Source: Ignavibacteriales bacterium
Lineage (GTDB): Bacteria > Bacteroidota > Ignavibacteria > Ignavibacteriales > Ignavibacteriaceae
Length of the DNA stretch: 64,000 nt
Assembly: GCA_016709765.1 (NCBI GenBank)
Contig: JADJMD010000009.1
Location: 124,001-188,000 of the forward strand
Reading direction: 5' to 3'
Shown piece by piece: positions 45,900 to 56,200 of the stretch. The notes beneath the pieces are model-generated. The model ran no database searches, had not been told where the DNA came from, and saw only the letters and a list, made by a program, of their open reading frames with translations. Position 1 is the stretch's first letter. Each line of letters starts with the position of its first letter. The position numbers were made by a program, and so were the translations under genes.

Positions 45900-47786
45900 C
45901 TAAGATAAGCTGTTTTTCAAACTCTCCAATTCCTCCCAGCGATCGTAAAGTTTTCTTACTTTTTGTTTTGCTGTTTCTAAATTTTGATTTAACTCATTAG
46001 TATTAGTAGCGTGTTTTTCAAAATAATCCGGGGAACTAAAAATCTTTTCAATTGTCTCAACTTCTGATTCAGCAAGTAAGATATTTTCTTCAATTTTCTC
46101 AAGTTCAAGTGCATCTTTATAGCTTAATTTTTTTTGCTTGTTTTTAGTCCTTGTGTCTTCAGTAATTTCCTTCAGTTTTGATTCTTTAAAATCTTTCTCA
46201 CGTTTTTTCTTCTTTTCAATATAAAAATCATAACCGCCTTCACTGTAATAAATATCTTCATATCCTTCTAATGCTAAAATTCCATCGCAGATACGATTAA
46301 GGAAATATCTATCGTGACTAACTACAACTACACACCCTTCAAATGCTAACAAAGCTTCTTCAAGAATTCTTAGAGTTGGAAGGTCAAGATCATTTGTCGG
46401 CTCATCAAGCATAAGGAAATTGCCGCCATTGCATAAAATCTTTGCGAGTGTTAGCCTACTTTTTTCTCCACCGGATAATCTTTCAACAAGCGTATTTATC
46501 CGATCATCGGTAAATAAAAATCTTCTCAGATAAGTCCAGATACTTAATTGCTGTTTTCCAAATCTAACAGTTTCACTTCCATCGCCGATAGCTTTGATAA
46601 CAGTATCATTATCATTTAATAATAGTCTTGCTTGATCCACATAATTAAACAAAGTTGTTTCACCAACTTCTATTTTCCCCATTGTTGGTGGAAACTGTCC
46701 AAGAATCATTTTTAGTAATGTAGTTTTACCGACTCCGTTTTGCCCAACAACTCCAATTTTTCTTCCGGGTTCAAAAATGAAGTTAAAATTTTGGAATAAT
46801 AACTTATCACCAAGTTTTATCCCAACATCCTTAAACTCTAATACTTTTTTGCCAAGTCTATCTGAAGGAGGAATAATTAAATCAACATCAAGCTCAACTT
46901 CATAATCATTTTGTGAAGCAACTTCATTGTAATTATCCAATCGGCTTTTAGCTTTAGTTCTGCGGGCTTTTGGACCGCGTCTAACCCAATCAAGTTCACG
47001 ACGCAAAAACATTTGCCGCTTTCGCTCTTCAACTTCTTTATTAGCCTGCCGTTCAGCTTTGTTAATTAAGTATTCTGTGTAGTTGCCTTGATGAGAATAA
47101 AAGGTACCAGAAGCAAGTTCAACAATCCTGTTTGCAATTCTATCAAGGAAATAACGATCGTGAGTAACAAAAATGCAGGTACCATTATAACTGGATAGAA
47201 AATCTTCAAGCCATTCAATTGATTTCGTATCAAGATGGTTTGTTGGTTCATCAAGAATTAAGAGATCGGGTTTTGAAATTAAAGCTCTGCAAAGTGCAAC
47301 TCTTCTTTTTTCTCCGCCTGAAAGTGTTGATATTTGTCGATCAGCATTTGGAGCATCTAAAGAATCTATAAGAATATTAATACGTTTTTCTAAATTCCAG
47401 GAATCAAGCTGTAATATTTTTTCTTCAAGCTGATGTTTGTTTGAGGCATCAAACGGAGTATCATCATACTGTTTTATAAGATTAAGCTCTAGTAAAGCAC
47501 CATCAAGAATATTATCGTAAACATTCTTATACTCATCTAAAGTAAATTCCTGTGAAAGAAATCCAACAACTAAATCTTTTTTCTTTGCAACTTCACCGGA
47601 ATCCGGGGGCATCAATCCAGAGATAATTTTGAGAAATGTTGATTTGCCGGCACCGTTTCTTCCAACCAATCCAATGCGATCACCTTCGTGAACGCTTAAT
47701 GAAGATTTATCAAGAATTATTTGTTCACCAAAATGAACTTCAAGTTCCAAAGCTGATAAAATTACAGGAGTAACATTATTTGGCAT
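45900..47786 (-). CDS. ABC-F family ATPase (Uup-like)
   Basis: A soluble protein with two ATP-binding cassettes joined by an ABC-F linker (about residues 235-320, rich in Arg and Glu). Walker A motifs GRNGAGKS and GQNGVGKT, and signature motifs LSGGEKRRVAL and LSGGEKSRLTL, are intact. The C-terminal 90 residues form a coiled coil (KIEENILLAESEVETIEKIF...), as in Uup. ABC-F proteins act on ribosomes; Uup also influences DNA transposon excision and stalled-ribosome handling. It is transcribed alone on the minus strand; the 250-base gap after it, 45650-45899, holds the operator cluster described above. Confidence 0.93.
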   Translation of the reverse strand: MPNNVTPVILSALELEVHFGEQIILDKSSLSVHEGDRIGLVGRNGAGKSTFLKIISGLMPPDSGEVAKKKDLVVGFLSQEFTLDEYKNVYDNILDGALLELNLIKQYDDTPFDASNKHQLEEKILQLDSWNLEKRINILIDSLDAPNADRQISTLSGGEKRRVALCRALISKPDLLILDEPTNHLDTKSIEWLEDFLSSYNGTCIFVTHDRYFLDRIANRIVELASGTFYSHQGNYTEYLINKAERQANKEVEERKRQMFLRRELDWVRRGPKARRTKAKSRLDNYNEVASQNDYEVELDVDLIIPPSDRLGKKVLEFKDVGIKLGDKLLFQNFNFIFEPGRKIGVVGQNGVGKTTLLKMILGQFPPTMGKIEVGETTLFNYVDQARLLLNDNDTVIKAIGDGSETVRFGKQQLSIWTYLRRFLFTDDRINTLVERLSGGEKSRLTLAKILCNGGNFLMLDEPTNDLDLPTLRILEEALLAFEGCVVVVSHDRYFLNRICDGILALEGYEDIYYSEGGYDFYIEKKKKREKDFKESKLKEITEDTRTKNKQKKLSYKDALELEKIEENILLAESEVETIEKIFSSPDYFEKHATNTNELNQNLETAKQKVRKLYDRWEELESLKNSLS

Positions 47787-47939
47787 ATTGTAAAATTTAT
47801 AATACTATTTATGATAGATGTAAATATACATCAATGTGCTTAATATTTTTGATTTAGAGAATTTGAATATGATTCGTGGCGCTTTGTAATATTATGAGTA
47901 TTTTTTAATTAAGGTTTTAAAATATTTTTAGGATCCTTT

Positions 47940-49097
47940 ATGCAAACCAAAATCATTCTCCTTTCAATATTGTTAGTCACAAATTTATATTCACAAATAT
48001 ACAGCAAAGAAGAGATCATTTGTGATGGAGTTATTTATAATAAAATAATCAACTCTGTTGATACACTTTCAATTGATATTCTAAAAATTGATATTTCAAA
48101 AGGTAATTTTAGATTAAGAACTGTTAAAGCCAATAAACTGTTAAATGAAAAAGCAACAACAAGTGAAATGGTAAGGGAATTAACTGATTCGGGATACAAT
48201 GTTATTGCAGCTATTAATGCAGATTTTTTTGAAGCAGATGGTGAAATTATTAACAATATGATTTCTGAAGGAGAAATTGTAAAAGCTGTAAAGTTCACAG
48301 ACTCGCCATTTAATAATTTTGTGAATACACAGTTTGCAGTTACAGATAAAAATAAAATTATTATAGATCAATTTGTTTTTAAAGGTCAGCTCATTTTACC
48401 TAATGGCTTTTCTGAACCAATCAATAGAATAAACTCAAAAGCAGATAGTAATTCTATTATACTTTATAATCATTATCAGGGTAAATATACTCCTTCTGAT
48501 TCAAGTAATTGGTACAAATGTGAAACTGCGCTAAGCATCATAAAAAGAAATTATGACACTTTGTTTTGTATTGTTACAGATACTTTTAATCACGGTGGCA
48601 ACTACAAAATAGATTCGGATTTTGTGTTATCAGTAAATAATAAATATGCACATTATCTTGAAAGAGAGATTAGGTTAGACGATACACTAAAAATTATTCT
48701 AGGTTTTAATCCAAACCTAAAAAATATTAATTCACTAGTTGGTGGCTGGCCAAGACTTGTAAGGTATGGAATTAATCTAATTAAATCTGATAGCACTATT
48801 GAAGGGGTATTTAATAATTTTTCAAAGGTAAAGCATCCTAGAACCGGAATTGGAATTACAAAAGATAGTTCCACAGTTATCTTTATAACAGTTGATGGAA
48901 GACAGGAATCCAGCAGTGGATTGGCGTTAGATGAATTTGCTGACTTAATGATTGAGCAGGGAATTTACCAAGGATTAAATCTTGACGGCGGTGGTTCAAC
49001 AACAATGGTTATTAATAATAAAGTTGTAAACAATCCATCAGATCAAACAGGGGAGAGGAAAGTGGGTAATTGTATAATGCTAATTAAAAGTAACTAA
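47940..49097 (+). CDS. Secreted phosphodiester glycosidase (NAGPA-like) protein
   Basis: A signal peptide (about 1-19) is followed by the NAGPA domain: AAINADFFEADGEIINNMISEGEIV, HPRTGIGITKDSSTVIFITVDGRQ, LDEFADLMIEQGIYQGLNLDGGGSTTM and NCIMLI. The family hydrolyses N-acetylglucosamine phosphodiester bonds, and in bacteria is often linked to envelope polysaccharide or exopolysaccharide turnover. The ATG follows AGGATC. It ends against the SMP-30-like gene, with the two stops adjoining. Confidence 0.9.
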   Translation: MQTKIILLSILLVTNLYSQIYSKEEIICDGVIYNKIINSVDTLSIDILKIDISKGNFRLRTVKANKLLNEKATTSEMVRELTDSGYNVIAAINADFFEADGEIINNMISEGEIVKAVKFTDSPFNNFVNTQFAVTDKNKIIIDQFVFKGQLILPNGFSEPINRINSKADSNSIILYNHYQGKYTPSDSSNWYKCETALSIIKRNYDTLFCIVTDTFNHGGNYKIDSDFVLSVNNKYAHYLEREIRLDDTLKIILGFNPNLKNINSLVGGWPRLVRYGINLIKSDSTIEGVFNNFSKVKHPRTGIGITKDSSTVIFITVDGRQESSSGLALDEFADLMIEQGIYQGLNLDGGGSTTMVINNKVVNNPSDQTGERKVGNCIMLIKSN

Positions 49098-50024
49098 TCA
49101 AAATTTTAATATGCTCTGCTTGCCTTTATATTTTGTTCTGATTTTGTAAATAGAATTTGTTTCAACTTCAGTTAAGTATAATGTTTGATAATCATCATCT
49201 CCAAATTCAAGGTTTGTAGGTTTAGCTCCAGGGGTTACTATTTTTTGTAATAGTTTTCCTACAGGTGAAAAAATATAAATTGCTTTACCGCCATAATGAG
49301 CTACATAAAGATTCCCATTGATATCAAACTCAATTCCATCAGGATCACCGCCTGGCAACTCAACAAAATCTTCTTTTTCAACTACTTTATTTTCTTGTGT
49401 GATTTTGTAGCGTACTATTTTTTGTTTAGCTGATTCACATACGTAAAGTTTTCCATCAATCGGTGAAATATTAATCCCATTTGGAAATGCAAGACTATCA
49501 TCAAGTAAAATCACATCTTTTGTATTAACATCAACAAAAAATAATCTTCCATCCAATATATTCTTATCATAGCTATTCGGATCTGTAAAAAATAAATTTC
49601 CGGTTGCATCTATTGTAATATCATTTGGACGATTAAATTTTTTGTTTTCATAACCCGCAGCATAAACTTCAACTTGGGCATCTTTACTTATTCTTAGAAT
49701 TTGACCCTTTCCATATTCGCAAACATACAAACTGCCGTCAACACCAAAGGCTATTCCATTTGTTTTTTCTAATAATAAAGAATCCTTTGATCTTGATACA
49801 AGGGTATCAACAATTCCATTTGAAAATTTACCAATCCATCCACCATAACAATTAGAAAAATAAAGAGATGTTTTTCCATCATAAGCTGGACCTTCAGGAA
49901 AATTTAAGTTCTCCGCAACTTTTATCCACTTTTCATTCTCATCTATTACTTGGGCAAATAGATTGATATTTAAAATTAAAAATAAAACATTAACTGAGGA
50001 CACTGTCTTAAAAAATCTATTCAT
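49098..50024 (-). CDS. SMP-30/gluconolactonase-like beta-propeller protein
   Basis: A signal peptide (about 1-24) precedes a six-bladed SGL/gluconolactonase-like propeller: EGPAYDGKTSLYFSN, LLEKTNGIAFGVDGSLYVCE, FNRPNDITIDATGNLFFTD and FPNGINISPIDGKLYVCES, with GDPDGIEFDINGNLYVAH. Residues of the Ca2+-binding lactonase site (Glu in EGP, Asn in PNDI, Asp in DGIEFD) are recognisable. Lactonase activity is plausible but the substrate is unknown. It is convergent with the phosphodiester glycosidase and divergent from the MetX-like hydrolase. Confidence 0.85.
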   Translation of the reverse strand: MNRFFKTVSSVNVLFLILNINLFAQVIDENEKWIKVAENLNFPEGPAYDGKTSLYFSNCYGGWIGKFSNGIVDTLVSRSKDSLLLEKTNGIAFGVDGSLYVCEYGKGQILRISKDAQVEVYAAGYENKKFNRPNDITIDATGNLFFTDPNSYDKNILDGRLFFVDVNTKDVILLDDSLAFPNGINISPIDGKLYVCESAKQKIVRYKITQENKVVEKEDFVELPGGDPDGIEFDINGNLYVAHYGGKAIYIFSPVGKLLQKIVTPGAKPTNLEFGDDDYQTLYLTEVETNSIYKIRTKYKGKQSILKF

Positions 50025-50123
50025 AATAAATCTACATTTAATTTATTAATTTCTTCTTAATTCTAGTTCAAATTTATAAATTTTAAGTACAATTTTATTG
50101 TCATTTAAAATAAATATGGAATT

Positions 50124-51143
50124 ATGAAAAATATATTTTTTAAGTTAATTGTTTTAGAGATGTTGCTAGTATCAAGTGTCTCTGCTCAATCATTACAAAG
50201 GTTTGCAAATATAGGTGATTTAAAATTGCAATCCGGTAAAACACTTTATAATTGCCAAATCGGATATCGAACTTTTGGATCTATTAATGTTGATTCATCA
50301 AACATTATAATCTACCCAAGCTGGTTTGGCGGAACTTCTGAAGCTATTGGTACTTTAATTCAAAAGTATAACTTTATCGATACGACCAAGTATTTTATCA
50401 TAGCTGTGGATGCTTTAGGTAACGGAATATCAACTTCTATTTCTAATTCAGATAACCCTGATTCAGTATTTTATAATTTGACAATTGATGATATGGTTAA
50501 TGCAAACTATCTTTTATTGTTAAATCATTTTAATATTAAAAAGATATTTGCTGCAGTTGGAGGATCAATGGGCAGCATGCAAGTTTTCCTGATGGCAGTA
50601 ATGTATCCGGATTTAGTAAATAAAATTGTTGCATACGTAGCCACTCCCAAAATGACAACTTCAGACTTATTATGGATGAATACGCAGCTAAACATTATCG
50701 AATCAACTTTAAACTGTGGCATGTCAGAAAGAGAAGTAAAAAGATTATCAGATATGCTTGCGGCTAACTTTGCAAGAACACCGGACTATGTAGCAACACA
50801 TACTGACCTGTCAGAATTTCCGGAATATCTAAAATCATTTGATAAAGAACCTGGTAAGATATTTACATTACAAAATTACTTAACTCAGCTTAAAGCTATG
50901 ATGAAATATGATATATCAAAGTATTCAAATGGTTTGATGGAAGAGGCAGCAAAAATAATAAAAGCTAAAATGTTTATAATTGTAAGTAAATCCGATTTGA
51001 TGGTAAATCCAATTGAAGCAATCAATCTTGCACAATTAACTAATTCAAAACTTATGATACTCGATAATAATTGTGGTCATCTTGCTGTTAGTTGTGAAAT
51101 TGAACGATGCAGAAAAGAAATAGAAAACTTTTTAAACGAATGA
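50124..51143 (+). CDS. Secreted alpha/beta hydrolase of the MetX (homoserine O-acetyltransferase-like) type
   Basis: A signal peptide (1-24) makes this an exported relative of MetX, which is normally cytoplasmic. The alpha/beta-hydrolase core shows GGSMGSMQVFLMAV with the nucleophile Ser in GSMGS, an acid in KSDLMV and a His in NCGHLAV. Enzymes of the MetX family normally have GGSMGG, so a serine replaces the last glycine here. Because of the export signal an acyltransferase role in methionine synthesis is unlikely; an esterase or lactonase is more probable. The substrate is unknown. It is convergent with the CoA-binding gene. Confidence 0.8.
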   Translation: MKNIFFKLIVLEMLLVSSVSAQSLQRFANIGDLKLQSGKTLYNCQIGYRTFGSINVDSSNIIIYPSWFGGTSEAIGTLIQKYNFIDTTKYFIIAVDALGNGISTSISNSDNPDSVFYNLTIDDMVNANYLLLLNHFNIKKIFAAVGGSMGSMQVFLMAVMYPDLVNKIVAYVATPKMTTSDLLWMNTQLNIIESTLNCGMSEREVKRLSDMLAANFARTPDYVATHTDLSEFPEYLKSFDKEPGKIFTLQNYLTQLKAMMKYDISKYSNGLMEEAAKIIKAKMFIIVSKSDLMVNPIEAINLAQLTNSKLMILDNNCGHLAVSCEIERCRKEIENFLNE

Positions 51144-51172
51144 GCTTCTATAAAGATCTTTTGAACAGCAAA

Positions 51173-51625
51173 TTAAAAACTTGGATACTTACCGGTAAGC
51201 CTATTTACCCAACGATGAAATTTATGAATTGATTTAACGGGTTCAGCAAACATCAAAATACATTCATTTGCCACATAGTTGATTTTATTTAGTTCGCAAA
51301 ATTCGATTGCACTTTTAGAATCAGAACCTTGCTGCATCCAAATATTATTAATTCCCAAATCTTTTGCTTGTTGAACAACAAGTTCAGTTTCACCGGGAGG
51401 AATGATAGTTACTATACCATCAATTCGTTGTTCAATCTTAAATAATGATTCATACAACTTTGTAGTATTTGAAAATCCACCTTTTCGATTTACCGCATAA
51501 ACAGTATAACCGTTATGCTTTAAATGATCATAAACTGATACTCCAAATCCTTTTGTAGATCTGGAAACTCCAACCACAGCAATATTTTTTAATTTTAGAA
51601 ATGATTGAATTGACTCACTTTTCAT
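51173..51625 (-). CDS. CoA-binding domain protein
   Basis: The start ATG at 51625 (MKSESIQSFLKLKN) is preferred over a GTG 24 bases upstream, because a GAGG site lies between them. The Rossmann fold has IAVVGVSRSTKGFGVSVYDHL, IDGIVTIIPPG, NNIWMQQGSDSKSAIEFC and VANECILM, matching the small CoA_binding family (YccU-like). No catalytic domain is attached. Function unknown. Confidence 0.9.
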   Translation of the reverse strand: MKSESIQSFLKLKNIAVVGVSRSTKGFGVSVYDHLKHNGYTVYAVNRKGGFSNTTKLYESLFKIEQRIDGIVTIIPPGETELVVQQAKDLGINNIWMQQGSDSKSAIEFCELNKINYVANECILMFAEPVKSIHKFHRWVNRLTGKYPSF

Positions 51626-51746
51626 AAAACTTATTCCTCTAAAATGCACGCATAAAATTACAATTTTTTGTATTAAATTTTTAGTGAATTAGACCAATAG
51701 AACAAAAATATTTCATTTCAAATTTCATAAAATATTTGCAAATACT

Positions 51747-51754
51747 TAACTTTG
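51747..51754 (+). promoter_or_regulatory. TAnnTTTG box ahead of purF
   Basis: TAACTTTG matches the Bacteroidota -7 consensus, 37 bases before the purF start. No -33 box was found at standard distance. Confidence 0.25.
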
Positions 51755-51790
51755 ATTACAATTTATAAACAACTAAATCACCTGAAAAAT

Positions 51791-53272
51791 ATGAATTACG
51801 AAGAAGACAAACCGATTTCTTATTGTGGAATTTTTGGAATTTATGGATCTGAAACTGCTTCGGCACAAGCTTATTATGGATTGCATGCTTTACAGCACCG
51901 TGGACAAGAAGCAAGCGGTATTGTAACACGATCATTTAATGGAGATAATCGAACTCATTTTAATATTGTAAAAGGTGAAGGATTAGTATCGGAAGTTTTT
52001 GCTGATCACGATCTTCTTACATCCGTATTATATGGCAGTTCGGCTATTGGGCATAATCGATATTCAACAACAGGTGCCGCAAAATCCAGAAAAAATATTC
52101 AGCCTTTTATGGTTAACTACCGAATGGGAAATCTTGCAATCGGACATAACGGAAATCTTACAAATGCAAAAGAACTAAGAAATGAGCTTGTAAATGAGGG
52201 TGCCATATTTCAAACTACAAGCGATACTGAAGTTATTTTACATTTAATTGCAAGAAGTAAGTTGGATAATCAAATCGATCAAATACTTGAAGCACTAAGG
52301 AAAATAGAAGGTGCATATTGTGTAGTTATTTTAACAGATGATAAACTTATTGCTGCTCGTGATCCACTTGGATTTAGACCACTAGCTTTGGGGAAACTAG
52401 ATAATTCTTTTCTGATTGCTTCAGAAACTTGTGCTTTTGATATTCAACACGCTGAATTTATACGTGAAGTTAATCCTGGTGAATTAATTGTGATTGATGA
52501 TGAATCAATTAGGACAAATGAAATCAAATCATTTCGCATTAATGGAAATCCTGAACCCAAAAAACATTGCGTGTTTGAGTACATATATTTTTCAAGACCT
52601 GATAGTTTTATTTTTGGTCATAATGTAGATAAAATGCGCCGAAGATTAGGCAAAGAACTTGCTCGCTCACATCCTGTTACAGATCCTGATGGAGAAAGAG
52701 TTTATGTAATCAGTGTTCCTGATAGTTCTAACACTACCGCTCTGGGTTATGCAAGAGAATTGGAGAAACAGGGAATTGATGCACGTTTAGAAATTGGTTT
52801 GATAAGAAGTCACTACATAGGCAGAACATTTATTCAGCCCGGTCAATCAAATCGAGAAACGGGCGTTAGAATAAAATTTAATATTGTAAAAGGCGTTCTT
52901 GAAGGAAGAACTATTGTAGTTGTTGATGATTCAATTGTTCGTGGTACAACCTCAAAACAATTAGTACATTTATTACGAGAAGCAAATCCAAAGGCAATAC
53001 ATTTAAGAATTTCATCCCCACCAATTATGTATCCTTGTTTTTATGGAATGGATTTTCCTAGTAAGCAAGAATTAATAGCAGCTAGATTAAATGGGGACAT
53101 AAAAGAGATAAAAAATTATCTTGAAGTTGATAGCGTGGAATACCTAACTATCGATGAGATGTTGGAAGCAGTTTCTGAAGCAGGCAAAGATAATTTTTGC
53201 ACAGCTTGTTTTTCAGGAAAATATCCGACAGATATAGACACTAACTTCAAGAAGGAGATGTATGAAGTTTAA
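51791..53272 (+). CDS. purF: Amidophosphoribosyltransferase
   Basis: Transfers the glutamine amide to PRPP, the first step of purine synthesis. Start at ATG 51791 places Cys12 after an 11-residue propeptide (KPISYCGIFG), as in B. subtilis, where cleavage exposes the catalytic Cys. The glutaminase domain (GHNRYSTTGAAKSRKNIQPF) and PRPP domain (VVDDSIVRGTT) are intact. Four cysteines (in KHCVFEY, MYPCFYG and NFCTAC) suggest the [4Fe-4S] type. The frame extension to 51752 is not used. The final codons overlap the next gene by 11 bases. Confidence 0.95.
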   Translation: MNYEEDKPISYCGIFGIYGSETASAQAYYGLHALQHRGQEASGIVTRSFNGDNRTHFNIVKGEGLVSEVFADHDLLTSVLYGSSAIGHNRYSTTGAAKSRKNIQPFMVNYRMGNLAIGHNGNLTNAKELRNELVNEGAIFQTTSDTEVILHLIARSKLDNQIDQILEALRKIEGAYCVVILTDDKLIAARDPLGFRPLALGKLDNSFLIASETCAFDIQHAEFIREVNPGELIVIDDESIRTNEIKSFRINGNPEPKKHCVFEYIYFSRPDSFIFGHNVDKMRRRLGKELARSHPVTDPDGERVYVISVPDSSNTTALGYARELEKQGIDARLEIGLIRSHYIGRTFIQPGQSNRETGVRIKFNIVKGVLEGRTIVVVDDSIVRGTTSKQLVHLLREANPKAIHLRISSPPIMYPCFYGMDFPSKQELIAARLNGDIKEIKNYLEVDSVEYLTIDEMLEAVSEAGKDNFCTACFSGKYPTDIDTNFKKEMYEV

Positions 53273-56200
53273 TCCGATTTTATTCCTTGCCTCAATTATT
53301 TTTATAGCCATCCCAACACTTGCTCAAACAACATACTTTATTAAGTATAAAAGTAATGTGCCTATAAGTGTTGTTGAATCAAATGTTTTACAGAAGATTT
53401 TATCCAACAATCTCGGCGATGCTCCATTAGCGCTGCCAACGTATGATGTGAATTATCTTGCAAAAGGTTTGGGCAGGGGAGATGAAGTTCTTGGTAGAAT
53501 TGTTAAAGTGCAATTCTCTGAAATCGTGCAAGAAGCAAATTTTAATACGATTTTATCTTCTGAACCCGATATTGAGTACATACAAAAATCAAATACATAC
53601 CGATTAGATTTTGTACCAAACGATAGTTTGTTATCAGAGCAATGGGCATTAGAAAAAATAAAAGCTTTTGATGCATGGGATATTACACAAGGTTCGGACA
53701 CAGTTTTACTTGCAATTATAGATACTGGAATAGATTACCTACATCCCGATTTAATGAATAAGATTTATAAGAATCCTGGTGAAAGCGGCATAAAAAGTAA
53801 TAACGGTATTGATGATGACGACAACGGATTTATTGATGATTATATGGGTTGGGATTTTGTTGATAGAGTTGGCTTTCCATTTGACTCAACAGGTGGTGAT
53901 TATCTAACCTGGGATAACATTCCATTAGATGAACATGGTCATGGTACACTGGTTTCCGGAACATTTGCCGCTGAAACAAATAATATTTCAGGAATCGCTG
54001 GTGTTGCACCAAAAATTAATATATTAAATTTAAGATCATTTGATCCAGGAGGATATGGTGAAGAAGATGATGCCGCAGCAGCTATTCTATATGCTGTTAA
54101 GATGGGCGCTAAAGTTATAAATATGAGTTGGGGAGATTATTCGTTTTCCTATGTTTTAAGAGATGTTATTCGTTATGCTTATTCACAAAATGTTGTTTTA
54201 GTGGCATCCTCCGGTAATAATGGAAGCAATGTTCCACATTATCCTTCTGGTTATTCAGAGGTTATAAGTATTGGTAATTCAACAGAACAGGATTTCGTTG
54301 CAGGGTCATCAAACTGGGGCTCAACATTAGATTTGGTTGCTCCGGGTTCAGGGATTACCTCAACTGCATTGAATTCAGATTATTCTTCTTTTAGTGGAAC
54401 ATCCGCTTCTGCTCCTTTCGTATCAGCTGCGGCAGCATTAATATTATCAAAACAGAGCTTCACAAATGAAGAAGTTAAACAGATATTAAAATCAACATCT
54501 GATGATATTGGCGAAGCTGGATGGGATTTAAGAAGTGGAGCTGGACGATTAAATTTATTTAAAGCTTTAACAGTAACTGCACCTGCAATTGTAAAATTTA
54601 ATTATCCAACACAAGATTATGCAACTTTTAATAATGATCTTCCGATTTCGGTAACTGTTCTTTCTCCATATTTTATAAGTTTTAATCTTGAGTTTGGAAT
54701 TGGATTGAACCCAGATGCATGGACGACTTTAATAGAAGAAAGAAAATCACAAGCTTTTAATGAAGAGGTTTTTAATCTTAACTTAGCAAATTTTATAGAC
54801 ACATCTTATACAATACGATTAATTGTATTTCAAAATAATGGTAGAACCGCAGAAGAGAGAGTTAATTTCCATATTGATAGAACTCCACCAATCACTGATT
54901 TAGTTAATTTAATTCCAGCTTTTTATGGAAATAAGTCGGTCCCACTTGCTGCAATTTATACAGATGACCCAAGCACAGTTAGAATGTTTTACAGAAAAAC
55001 CGGAGATTCAAATTTTAATTTTGTAACATTAGATGGTTTTTCAACTAACAACCAATTTGTAAAACAATTGCACTACGGTTTTATTCCCAAAGATTTGGTT
55101 ATTCAGAATACTTTTTACGAAATTTATTTTGAAGCAGAAAATCTTGCAGGTTTAATAACTACTAAAAATAATATTGGAAGTAACTATTTTGTTTCAACAT
55201 CATTTAACTCAGATTTATCACCAGAATATATCTTACCATATACCTTACCAGCAGGCGATTTGTATGAGGATCCGATGAATATTACTTCAAATCAATTTTC
55301 TGATGTTTCACTTAGGCAAGGGAAAGATTCTCATTTGTTTAATTTTAGCAATGATTCTTTTATCTTAATCGACACTTTAGACTCGAAATATGTAAAAGGT
55401 TTTGGCGACTTTAATAATAATGGATTAGCAGATTTACTTACATATTTTACATATGATGGTTTTATTGATGAACAGTCATATCAATTCTCTTCAACTTTTA
55501 TTCAGAAATACTCAGTAATCTCTCAAGATGGAGGAGTTAGATTCTGGCCAATAATGGCTAAAGATGTAGATTCTGATGGAACTGTTGAAGTTTTTTCTAT
55601 CCGAGATTTGAACAGAGTGGAGGTTTGGGATGTTCAACCCAATCTGAGTCTTCTACTTGTTGATAGTTTAATGAACTTTACTCCTCTCGATTTTGGGAAT
55701 AATAGAATAAATTCACCTGGTGCTGCAATTGCAGATATGGATGGTGATGGAATTAATGAATTTTGGATGGTTGATGAAGATGGAGATATTTTCAGTTATG
55801 ATATTAACACAAATAATAATTTTACAACAAATAGTGTTATTAGGACAGGCTTTTTAGGCTCATCCTCATACATAACAAGTGGAGATTATGATGGAGATGG
55901 CAAAACTGAGCTTGCAGTTTTACTTCACTCTATAAATCAGTTAGATATTGTACCTTTTTATAGATTAATTGTTTTTAATATTTCTGATAGCACGACAAAT
56001 ATTCTGTATGATCAGGCTTTTTTTGATGCTTCAACCGAATTTAGCGGTGCTTTTAGAAAAACTGCAAATAGTTTAAGATTTGCTGATATTAATAATGATA
56101 ATAAAGACGAACTTTTACTTTATGTTTTTCCTTATGCGTACATCTTTAAAAATGATTTATCAGAAAATAAAATTATTGCTTATAAAGAGAACATTAACTC

